From the NCBI RefSeq assembly GCF_016102285.1, contig NZ_JACFOY010000001.1:1984001-2048000 (forward strand): 64,000 nucleotides of DNA, given 5' to 3'. Both the position numbers and the translations under genes were made by a program. Positions within the stretch are counted from its first letter, which is position 1. Every line of letters begins with the position of its first letter. Positions 40,655-48,763 of this stretch are shown in pieces. The DNA is from Bartonella sp. M0177. Lineage in GTDB: Bacteria > Pseudomonadota > Alphaproteobacteria > Rhizobiales > Rhizobiaceae. The notes beneath the pieces were generated by a model that saw only the letters and a program-made list of their open reading frames with translations, did no database searches and was not told the origin of the DNA.

Positions 40655-40692
40655 TTCAGTCCACCCTACAGCCTCCCCCTTTCGGCGAGCGC
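40655..40692 (+). repeat. Direct repeat copy 2, possible element boundary
   Basis: TTCAGTCCACCCTACAGCCT, running on through CTTTCGGCGAGCGC, matches 32475-32510 in the same orientation. It lies immediately upstream of the integrase start, where attachment or arm sites usually are. Confidence 0.75.
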
Positions 40693-40840
40693 TAGGATGA
40701 AATTCGATGATAAATCGTGATAGTGAACGAAACGAGAACATAAAGCAATATCAATTTGTTTGATACAGACTGATAATCATTGATTTATCCTTAAATTTCC
40801 ACGGCTTGCCTTCCTCTGGGCAGCATTCCCATTTTTTACC

Positions 40841-41313
40841 TTATAACTTATTGTTTTTATTGAATAATTTTTTAGGTGTGGGATTAGAAGTTTTTATCTT
40901 GTTCTTTTTTTGTAGTTTTGTGATCGCCTCCTTAGCAAGCGGGACACGGTCTGCACACCTTGTATAAAGAGACGGTATTCCATCATCAGTCCATCTGAAT
41001 AGTGCTTTAAGTTCTGCCACAGTTGCCCCCGCATTAGCAGCCCGTGTTGCATTGATCCTTCTCACGCCATGAGTAACTCATGGAAACCTGCTTTATTGCA
41101 GGCAGCACGGAAATAGTTACCGAACGTTTCTTTTGTTAAAGGCTGCCCATCACTTCCGTAAATATAGGTAAGATCGCTCGCTAGTGAATTTTTTAACGTC
41201 CACGCTAAGACGGGCAAAAACAGTAAAATGACAACCGTTTTAAATCCGCTTTTTTCTGATCATATAGTTGCCACACCGACATGAACATGTTGCGCCATCC
41301 TAAGCCGCCAGCG
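40841..41313 (-). pseudogene. Second tyrosine recombinase remnant, C-terminal part
   Basis: Reading from 41313, the frame gives RMAQHVHVGVATI, a TGA at 41260-41262, then SEKSGFKTVVIL and DLTYIYGSDGQPLTKETFGN followed by FRAACNKAGF. An 11-base insertion inside the small palindrome at 41068-41082 then shifts the frame before HGVRRINATRAANAGATVAE. The last part, LKALFRWTDDGIPSLYTRC, ends at 40841. The HGVRR box and the Tyr of SLYTR show a tyrosine recombinase of a different family from the first. The N-terminal half is missing or unrecognisable. It may mark a second, older insertion at the same place. Confidence 0.85.
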
Positions 41314-41401
41314 TCGTTCTTTCTCAAACTGGCACACAAAGCACATGAAGCGAGATAGGTTCTTTTGCGCCTTCTCTCGAACTTCCCTCACCCTTTTTTG
41401 C

Positions 41402-43171
41402 TCAATTCCTACTAAGACTTTCATATCCTTTTCGGATCATAGCCGCCATGAGTTTACGTCTTGCAGGTAAAAAAGATTCATAAGACATTTCTTGCCAATT
41501 TTCTGGTAGTGCTTGCTCGTAGCACATTTTTTGCCATTGCTCTTGATTAATATTTCGGGTTTTCAATACCAATGGAACATACTCAGAAGGCTTTGCATCA
41601 TTAATATCAATATTATCCGGCCATTCTAACAATGCATAATTTGCGATCTGGTTGGTCATTTGCGTATCTTCTATGCCTAGACGTTCCAGATATTTTTTTG
41701 GAAACAGGTGGTGACGGTCAAGAGCTTTTTTATTCGGTCTCAATTCCGGATCAAGCAAATCTCGAACATATTTTGTCGAGAACAAAACTCTGGCACCAAG
41801 AATATTTTGAACAGCAATAAAGGCAAAGAGACCAGGATTATTTGCCGATGAATTATCTAAACGATCAGGAAGTGTTATCTCCCAGAAATCATTGGTCAGC
41901 ATTGATGCGATCATGTTATTCAATTCCGACATGAACATCGGCGCATTCCGGATATTTCTGAATCTCGCCAGATCGCCATCAAGTGTCGTTTCTGACGAAC
42001 TTGTATAGTGTCCTGTCAAAGATGTTGCAAAAAACCATCGGCTTATCAAAGGCTGTAAATCGTGTTCTTCGATTTTATACCGCTCCCGCCCCATTAAATA
42101 GAATATATAGGCATAAAGCAGTGTAATTTTTGATGAAATTAACTCCCTGCTACGAAACCCTGCCCCAATAATTGCATTTAAAAACTGATGCCAATTTCTC
42201 AGCTTGAGTACCTGCGCCTGCGCCTCTTTCAATGTATCGAATTGCCTGTCGCGACGTTCTGGATCAAAAAGGCCTGTTTCGGGATCTTTTCCCCGCAATA
42301 TTTGATATACACTTTGCAAACGTCCCCGACCAAAACCATGGGCGATAGAAACACGTAAGAGCTGGCCTGGATCAGGCATGATGAGTTGATTGAACGGAGA
42401 CGCATCACTCCTCGGTATCTCACGTGACTGGCGGCAGAATGTTTCCAGTTCCTTTCTGCCCTCGGGCCAAAAAACCGAAAGAAGTGTGAGAATAAAATCA
42501 GACTGATTGAGCTTTACACCTTTGCTATTGATCCGCACAAAAATATCGGAAACCTGCTCTTCATCGACATTTGCTTCTATTTCCAAAGCGGTAAACGGGT
42601 AAGATTTCAAGTTAAACAGCCGCTCTATATTCTGTGCGATACGTTGCTCATCTTTAGGACTTAATTCTACCCTCTCCTTCAAATTCGAAAGAAATTGATT
42701 GATAACAGTGAAGGCCGTTTTCTCAGGTTCCCAGAGTACCGAAATATTCGGAATATATTCCGGGTCGCGGGTTACCGCTGCATCACAAACATCAAAACGC
42801 GCATCACGTGGTCGAAAAGCGATTTCAATCTGCCGCTCCTGATAATTCTTGTCGAGAACTTTTTGATTATTGAACACCGCATAGAGTGACGTTAAACGCT
42901 GCTGTCCATCAATAATAAGCCGCGCCGGATTTTTATATTGCTTATTTTCAGTGCCAATTTGACGAGCGCGATCATCATGCGCATTTGCCCAAAATAGAAA
43001 ATAGCCGACTGGAAAACCGCGATACATGGAATCGAGAAGATCCCGCACCTTAGTATTTGACCAGACAAAAGGGCGTTGAATATCAGGAAGAGCTATGCTT
43101 CCCATTTTCAAATCATTTAACAATCCCGCAAGATCGTAACTCACATTTGTAAAAGCGGTTTTGGCGGACAT
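41402..43171 (-). CDS. DUF262/DUF1524 protein, GmrSD-like, probable defence nuclease
   Basis: The 589-residue protein starts with a DUF262 domain: IALPDIQRPFVWSNTKVRDLLDSMYRGFPVGYF, shown here only by its ends IALPDIQRPFVW and RGFPVGYF, then LIIDGQQRLTSLYAVF, the nucleotide-binding ParB-like motif. IFVRINSKGVKLNQSDF is typical. The C-terminal part has DRHHLFPKKYL and an NYALLEWPDNIDI segment, the HNH-like DUF1524 pattern. GmrSD-type enzymes cleave DNA with modified cytosines, and related proteins act in phage defence. The ATG at 43171 has AGGA seven bases upstream, nine bases after the stop of the FRG remnant. It reads as the third gene of a defence operon. Confidence 0.8.
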   Translation of the reverse strand: MSAKTAFTNVSYDLAGLLNDLKMGSIALPDIQRPFVWSNTKVRDLLDSMYRGFPVGYFLFWANAHDDRARQIGTENKQYKNPARLIIDGQQRLTSLYAVFNNQKVLDKNYQERQIEIAFRPRDARFDVCDAAVTRDPEYIPNISVLWEPEKTAFTVINQFLSNLKERVELSPKDEQRIAQNIERLFNLKSYPFTALEIEANVDEEQVSDIFVRINSKGVKLNQSDFILTLLSVFWPEGRKELETFCRQSREIPRSDASPFNQLIMPDPGQLLRVSIAHGFGRGRLQSVYQILRGKDPETGLFDPERRDRQFDTLKEAQAQVLKLRNWHQFLNAIIGAGFRSRELISSKITLLYAYIFYLMGRERYKIEEHDLQPLISRWFFATSLTGHYTSSSETTLDGDLARFRNIRNAPMFMSELNNMIASMLTNDFWEITLPDRLDNSSANNPGLFAFIAVQNILGARVLFSTKYVRDLLDPELRPNKKALDRHHLFPKKYLERLGIEDTQMTNQIANYALLEWPDNIDINDAKPSEYVPLVLKTRNINQEQWQKMCYEQALPENWQEMSYESFLPARRKLMAAMIRKGYESLSRN

Positions 43172-43180
43172 GTTCTATCC

Positions 43181-44064
43181 TTACTTTTTCTTTTGATATT
43201 TATGTTTCAGGTAGGCAGCTATATGATCGATATCAGGAAACATCGACATTCCTGTAATATTGAGTTTGCTAAGTTCATCAATTATTCGATTTTTACAATC
43301 TGATGGAATAATTATTTTTTCCATTTCAAACGCGGCGGTATCTCTATCAAAATGATATTTTAAAAATCCTGAAACTATAAAGGCACCAGACTGCGCAATA
43401 ATTCTATTATTGGATTTCAGGCTACTAACGAAATAATATTTTAGCAAGCAAGAAGGATCAATTTTTTTCTCAAAATAAATTTTCTCATTTCTTATTAAAT
43501 TAGCCAGCTTTTCACACGATATATTTTTATTAAATTCTACCCAATTATTATTACTTTTATTTATTTCATATCTATTACTTAATCCCTCAAGTTCATTTTT
43601 TCATCTTCACTTAATCCAGATAGATTACATATAATAGATAACGTATCACTATCCGGATTAAGAATTCTATCTTCCTCAAAGTCAAATACATAAACAGCCC
43701 CATCCTGATCTTTTTGTTCTTCGTCACTACACGCAAAAAAAAAGCGCGACTAATGGATTCATCGTGACATCAAGCAATCTTGTCGGTAACCCGTAGTGTT
43801 GGCTATGCATTAGTCGTTGAAAGCAAGTGACATCCTTTTGAAAATCATCCGGTATCTCATTGACCAGTTCAGTCAAACTTTGGCGTTCAACATCAGCATT
43901 CTTCCTTTGCCGATGAAGGCTCGGTTCAGGACGCCAAGCTTCACAAGCTTGCCCACGATAACAAAAAAACCATTTCTGTTTTCTTGCTTCAAAACGTATG
44001 AAATAAAATCAGATACGCTCTCGACCTCAATATCTCTTCTGTGTCTTCTTTCATTACCAGCCAT
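43181..44064 (-). pseudogene. FRG-domain gene with three homopolymer frameshifts
   Basis: From the ATG at 44064 (MAGNERRHRRDIEV, with AGGGAG upstream) the frame encodes DIEVESVSDFISYVLKQ and then breaks at a run of seven T/A (43973-43979). The next frame gives CYRGQACEAWRPEPSLHR and HYGLPTRLLDVTMNPLVALFF, the core of FRG domains, and breaks at a run of nine (43735-43743). The following frame gives ACSDEEQKDQDGAVYVFDFE and breaks at a run of six (43596-43601). The last part has NNRIIAQSGAFIVSG and SMFPDIDHIAAYLKHKY, the usual FRG ending. FRG proteins often occur in defence loci. All breaks are in homopolymers, so decay, phase variation or sequence errors are possible. Confidence 0.85.
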
Positions 44065-44078
44065 CTCCCTATTCCCCT

Positions 44079-46943
44079 TCAAATCTCCAATTCCGGCAAG
44101 TTTCGGATAATTTTGACCGTTTTCACAGAAACGCTGATCACCCGTTGCAATAACTCCAGCGGATAGGCTGGATTATGCATTGTCTCGCGTGCAAAATCAT
44201 TGGCATCATTGATAATTCCACTTGTTTTATCAATGCGTATACTTTGCCTTTCCATCACCCAGTCAATCGCGGTTTTATTGTTGACGATATAGTCATAAGC
44301 GAGAAGAGGAATTCCCGTAATGGTGATTTTGTCATTGTAGTGGATGACAGAGCGGTCTTTGTTTTTGCCCCTCCCGCCATAGCGCATTTTGGTTACATAA
44401 AAATCGGCCGCGCCAAGTTTCTTCTTTTTTGTTACAAGTTTGACCGGATATTTTTCAACGCTTTCATAGTTCACATGCAAATACCCCAATGCGCGACCGG
44501 CGCTTGCAAAAGCCTTGAAGTCTTCAAGTGTTTTGACAGGCGGAATATGGGGCAATTCTTTAACGAGATTGTCGGAAAAACGGGCTCGATAGTCCGGTGA
44601 ATGCAAAATCCCGTAAATATAATAAAACAGATCTTCTTTAGTGATGTGATTATCGGAATAGGCGGTTTGACAATATTTTAGTGCCTCATCGGTGATGGCA
44701 TCGCAACGCTTGAAACCGCCCTGTTTAGCGCCGTCTTTTCCCCCTTCACGCACATCGCTTTTTTCATAATAGTAAAGCGGGAAACATTGGCCATTATCCT
44801 CGAACTGGAAATCTGTAATCCTGTTTGACATGATGACTGAAAAACTGCCGCGCTTGCCATTTCCGGACACACAAATAGCAAGGTTTTCCGAGGCACCCGC
44901 CGGAAATATCTCTCTCATCGAATAGGAGCTGTGATTGAAACGTGTTGCGCTATAATGCCATGATTTTGTAAACGGCCGGACATTGGATATTTCGGTCAAA
45001 TCTTCCGCAAATGTTTCTTTGATCTGTTTTTTAAAACTTGCCTGCCAGTTACCCCCGCCCCAACTGAATTTCTTTACGTCTTTTTTGACGAAATCTCTCA
45101 CATTGACAGCTTTGTTAGGGAAACGTTGTCTGTAGCGGGAATATCGGTCAATTTCCTGATTATAAAATTCTGTCATTCGCTGGACATTTTGCAAGAGCTT
45201 CTTTTTCGAGGCATTATAGACCCAGGCATCCCGCCCCGAAACAACACCGCTCGAATAGAGTTTGAAAATGGTGAGGCGCTGTTTATTCTTTTTGTCGCCC
45301 ATTGCAGGAAAATGGCTGAAACACCCATCGCGTTGATTAAGCCAATCGTGATAGCTGTCGGGAACAATTTTTTGCCATTTATCTTTTAGACCGGCAATGC
45401 TTTTGAGCTTTTTGATTTTTTCAAGCTTTTGAGTAATGTCGAGATAATCGCCAATATCGTAGAAAAAAATTTGCCCCTTTTGTTTAGCAAAAGGATTTTT
45501 GACAAGAAGCGAAATGGCAACAGGCGCGCGTGAACCGACGCCGAATATGTTGCCTCCCTCTTTTTGTCGCAATGTGCCGGATGTGCGCGCATTGCCGCGC
45601 AAATGAAAAATGTAGATATTGGAAAATTCTTCGGCAAGACATTTGCGCATGCCGTCGGCTGAAGCGGATTGGACAAAGCCGGCATTGGTGACAAAGCCGA
45701 TAATGCCACAATTGCCAATATAATCGGAGGCCCAACGAATTGCACGGATGTAGCTGTCATAAGAAGAGCGCTTGCCGCCTTTTGTCAGTGTCGAAGCAAG
45801 GTAGGTTTCGGCAATCCTCCGGTCAACTTCCGGATATTTCTGATTGGCCGCATCATCATTGGCGCTCTCCTGCCCCGTTGAATAAGGCGGATTGCCTATA
45901 ATAATCCGGATATCCGGCAGATCACGCGCGTTCTCAAAATTCAGCTGCTTAGGGCTCTGTTGGCGATCGTGGCTGTTGGCAGAGTCCACCAATCGGGATT
46001 TGTCTTTTTCACCGGTCACGAATGTATCACCAAAATGGACACCCGAAAAAGCTCGATAGGGCGTGCCGTTTTTCACTTGATAGGCTGTTTCGATATTGAG
46101 CTTGGCGATAAAATAGGCAAGTAAAACAACCTCATTGGCGTGAAGGTCGTTGTTATAAACGCGTTCTAAATCTTGGGCTTTGATCAACCCGCACTCGATC
46201 AGACGGGCAATAAAAATGCCTGTTCCGGTGAAAGGATCAAGGATTTGCACTCCTTGACTTCCCCACGACCGGTTGAACTCGGTTCGCAAAATGTCATCGA
46301 CGCTGTGAAGGATGAAGTCCACAACTTCGACAGGCGTATAAACAATCCCTAAACGATCGGTAATTTTCGGAAAAGCTCTACTGAAAAAGCGGTCATACAG
46401 TCCGGCAATAAATTTTTGCCTTGCTTCCGGTTTTTGTTCCAATCCTTTTGCGCGTTCTGCAACAGCTTGATAGAATTGTTCGAGGCTTTCCTTGTGCGAA
46501 CCACTGTGAATATCGTCGAAATTATTTAAAATTTTGCGAATTGCTTTTCCCGACAGCGGGTTATGTTCGGCAACACTGGCACTTGAAAATAAAATATCTA
46601 AAACGGGCTTGCAAACGAGATATTGTGCTAGCAGTTGAGCGATGTCATCCTTGTCAGGAGGGCTTTCAATATCTTTGCCGAGAAACTCTGAAAACTCGTC
46701 GAAAATAGCACCTATATCCGCTTTGTCGGCATTTTTAAGACGTTCCGCAATTTGCCTGATGTCACTTTGTACTATCTTTGCTATATCGCTTGCCCGTTCC
46801 TGCCAAAAACGGGCAGTGACAAGCTTCGCCGCCGGCTTTGTTGTTTCCAAGAAATGCAACTCTATCTCATCCCCACATTTTTGATGTTGCAAGGCTTTTG
46901 ATCGCTGAAAACCGGCATGAATTGACCAAAGCCCCCCGAACAC
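44079..46943 (-). CDS. Methyltransferase and target-recognition half of a second type ISP-like enzyme
   Basis: The 954-residue protein aligns throughout with the C-terminal 870 residues of the enzyme at 32522-37399 but lacks nuclease and helicase. DPFTGTGIF near residue 236 and GNPPYSTGQ near 350 are the N6-adenine methyltransferase motifs. NIYIFHLRGNARTSG is nearly the same in both proteins, while the target-recognition part (about residues 540-700) differs, which implies another DNA target. The only start before conserved sequence is a GTG at 46943 without a clear ribosome site, and the first 20 residues match nothing in the paralogue. It is either an orphan methylase or a 5'-deleted pseudogene. 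The FRG remnant starts 14 bases after its stop. Confidence 0.78.
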   Translation of the reverse strand: MFGGLWSIHAGFQRSKALQHQKCGDEIELHFLETTKPAAKLVTARFWQERASDIAKIVQSDIRQIAERLKNADKADIGAIFDEFSEFLGKDIESPPDKDDIAQLLAQYLVCKPVLDILFSSASVAEHNPLSGKAIRKILNNFDDIHSGSHKESLEQFYQAVAERAKGLEQKPEARQKFIAGLYDRFFSRAFPKITDRLGIVYTPVEVVDFILHSVDDILRTEFNRSWGSQGVQILDPFTGTGIFIARLIECGLIKAQDLERVYNNDLHANEVVLLAYFIAKLNIETAYQVKNGTPYRAFSGVHFGDTFVTGEKDKSRLVDSANSHDRQQSPKQLNFENARDLPDIRIIIGNPPYSTGQESANDDAANQKYPEVDRRIAETYLASTLTKGGKRSSYDSYIRAIRWASDYIGNCGIIGFVTNAGFVQSASADGMRKCLAEEFSNIYIFHLRGNARTSGTLRQKEGGNIFGVGSRAPVAISLLVKNPFAKQKGQIFFYDIGDYLDITQKLEKIKKLKSIAGLKDKWQKIVPDSYHDWLNQRDGCFSHFPAMGDKKNKQRLTIFKLYSSGVVSGRDAWVYNASKKKLLQNVQRMTEFYNQEIDRYSRYRQRFPNKAVNVRDFVKKDVKKFSWGGGNWQASFKKQIKETFAEDLTEISNVRPFTKSWHYSATRFNHSSYSMREIFPAGASENLAICVSGNGKRGSFSVIMSNRITDFQFEDNGQCFPLYYYEKSDVREGGKDGAKQGGFKRCDAITDEALKYCQTAYSDNHITKEDLFYYIYGILHSPDYRARFSDNLVKELPHIPPVKTLEDFKAFASAGRALGYLHVNYESVEKYPVKLVTKKKKLGAADFYVTKMRYGGRGKNKDRSVIHYNDKITITGIPLLAYDYIVNNKTAIDWVMERQSIRIDKTSGIINDANDFARETMHNPAYPLELLQRVISVSVKTVKIIRNLPELEI

Positions 46944-47298
46944 TCCAGGCTACGACCGCTTTATAGCATATCGTTAGGCAATATCCAATTTGCTGAATGT
47001 AATGGACATTTATTATGTTGATGAAACAGCAATGACCGTTTGATAAGCCCCGTTAGTCCAGAGAAATGATGTCAGTCTCTTAAATTGTTCAGATTAGATT
47101 TGAACAGACTGAAAACAAGACATCCATTTATATCTATAAAATCTGAAAACTCATATAGGAATTACGAACATGATAAACTTTATTTATATCATCTAACTGG
47201 TAGAAACGTTGCCAGACTGGGCTTAAAGATCCTATGATCGGGAAATATTGATGGCCGCAGAATGTTTGCGGAAATAAATGCGACTTTCGACAATCTTG
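46944..47298. other. Gene-free gap at the truncated edge of the second type ISP gene
   Basis: No coding remnant of the missing helicase part is visible, nor an insertion sequence. The deletion edge must lie close to 46930. Confidence 0.45.
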
Positions 47299-48249
47299 TT
47301 AAAAAGTAACCTTAAGCTGTTTCCTCAACGCATCTATGTCAGAGGGGTCGCTCTGCCTATGGATCATCCTATGACAATTAGAACAAAGAACCGCAAAATC
47401 TTTGTCCAAATCATATTTTCTGCATTCTCCTAATTTTAATGATGACAAAGGTATTAAATGATGAACTTCAATAAATCCCTTACCAATCTCTCCATATTGT
47501 TCTTCAAAATTTAAACCGCAGCATTCACATTTTAGCCCATGAATTTTTTTAACTTTTTTAGCAGATGAATTGCGTTCAATGTTCCTGTGCAAACAATATA
47601 TTTTTCTCTCTTCAATTGTTTTATACTTTGAAGCTATCAATTCCGCTTCATCTTCATCATGTGGCACAATTTCATCGTCAAGCAATGAAGTATATGCTTC
47701 TAAAACCACATTTAAATCGGCCACCAACTTACCATCTGAAGGCAAATTCATGGCATCATATTCAATACCAATAATATGGCCAGCTGAGTAACCGTCGGCT
47801 TTTCTACCTCTAAAATTAACAATATTATCAAGAGGAAGCTTGTCCTTATATTTATTTAACTTACTTTTATAAAGTGAAGCTCTAAGTTTGAGAATGTCTA
47901 TATATTCCTTGTCACCGTATTCTTCGTTTAACGAATCCGTCCCCTGATTCAAACTTAAATAAATTTTATTATATTTAACGTTAAATAAGTATACGACATA
48001 AATACCTTTTTTTGGTGTTGTTGTAACTCTTGAATTGAGCAAGCAACACCATGGTACTTGCGCCCAATTTCCAGTTCCTACACCTCCTTTTACCTTTAAT
48101 CCGCTCCATTTGGCTCCTAGCAAATCAACGATTTTTCCTGGAATTTCATTTATTATTGTTTGATAAATGGGATTTGCTTTAGAAAACAGCTCAGTCCTTG
48201 CTTTTTCGTAATTTTCGATGACAACTTTAAAGGCCTCATTCAAGTTCAT
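47299..48249 (-). CDS. MrcB_N (DUF3578)-HNH endonuclease, probable modification-dependent restriction enzyme
   Basis: The 316-residue protein has two parts. Residues 45-180 match the MrcB N-terminal domain: GGVGTGNWAQVPWCCLLNSR, VYLFNVKYNKIYLSLNQGTD and YSAGHIIGIEYD. The C-terminal part, about 230-310, is an HNH nuclease with CECCG, EVHHLIPLSS and LCSNCHRMIH, which supply the zinc cysteines and the catalytic His. This architecture suggests cutting of modified foreign DNA. The ATG at 48249 follows a GGAAA site. Base composition is clearly AT-rich compared with the housekeeping genes, in line with transfer. It lies upstream of the truncated type ISP gene, on the same strand. Confidence 0.85.
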   Translation of the reverse strand: MNLNEAFKVVIENYEKARTELFSKANPIYQTIINEIPGKIVDLLGAKWSGLKVKGGVGTGNWAQVPWCCLLNSRVTTTPKKGIYVVYLFNVKYNKIYLSLNQGTDSLNEEYGDKEYIDILKLRASLYKSKLNKYKDKLPLDNIVNFRGRKADGYSAGHIIGIEYDAMNLPSDGKLVADLNVVLEAYTSLLDDEIVPHDEDEAELIASKYKTIEERKIYCLHRNIERNSSAKKVKKIHGLKCECCGLNFEEQYGEIGKGFIEVHHLIPLSSLKLGECRKYDLDKDFAVLCSNCHRMIHRQSDPSDIDALRKQLKVTF

Positions 48250-48763
48250 TTTTTTATTTTTCCTTTATTTCGTATCGATTTTTTTATTGCTGGCGCCATA
48301 AGAACCATTCTATTTATTTTGATTAAATTCAGAAAACCCCAAGACATAAAAACGACTATTTTCAATATATATCTTTTTTAAATATGAACGTTGGGCAGTT
48401 TTATACTCTTAACGATCTATTTTTCAAGAATTCTTGATAAAGGCAGTTTAATAGTCGCTTTATGTGCGCATTTTTCATTAATGGGACAGTTTTTTCGTTC
48501 GGTCCTGCTGTTATTCGTGGTTTCATTGATTTTGAAATCAACGAACTAAATGCACGACGCCATTCAAGAGAATGGAGATCTACTAAATGGATTTTATTAG
48601 CAGCTATTTGTTTTAATGAAGTCAGAATAAATGGAAATTTCCAACTTCGTTCACATGATTTTTATGAAGCAATATCAGTCACAAAATCCGGATTCCCGGC
48701 TGGATAATTCGCATCAACCGGCCAGATGTTCCGGCCAGTTTGATATGTTCTTCATGTTCGCTT
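48250..48763. other. Gene-free gap at the island edge
   Basis: Frames on the plus strand near 48462-48849 are short, overlap the end of the exporter gene and show no family features. The right edge of the island probably lies here. Confidence 0.4.

Noticed and set aside
40844-40861. 18-base inverted match to 32441-32458
   Set aside because: The match is real but very AT-rich and lies in the coding end of a recombinase remnant. Alone it is too weak for an attachment site; the 36/38-base direct repeats are better candidates.
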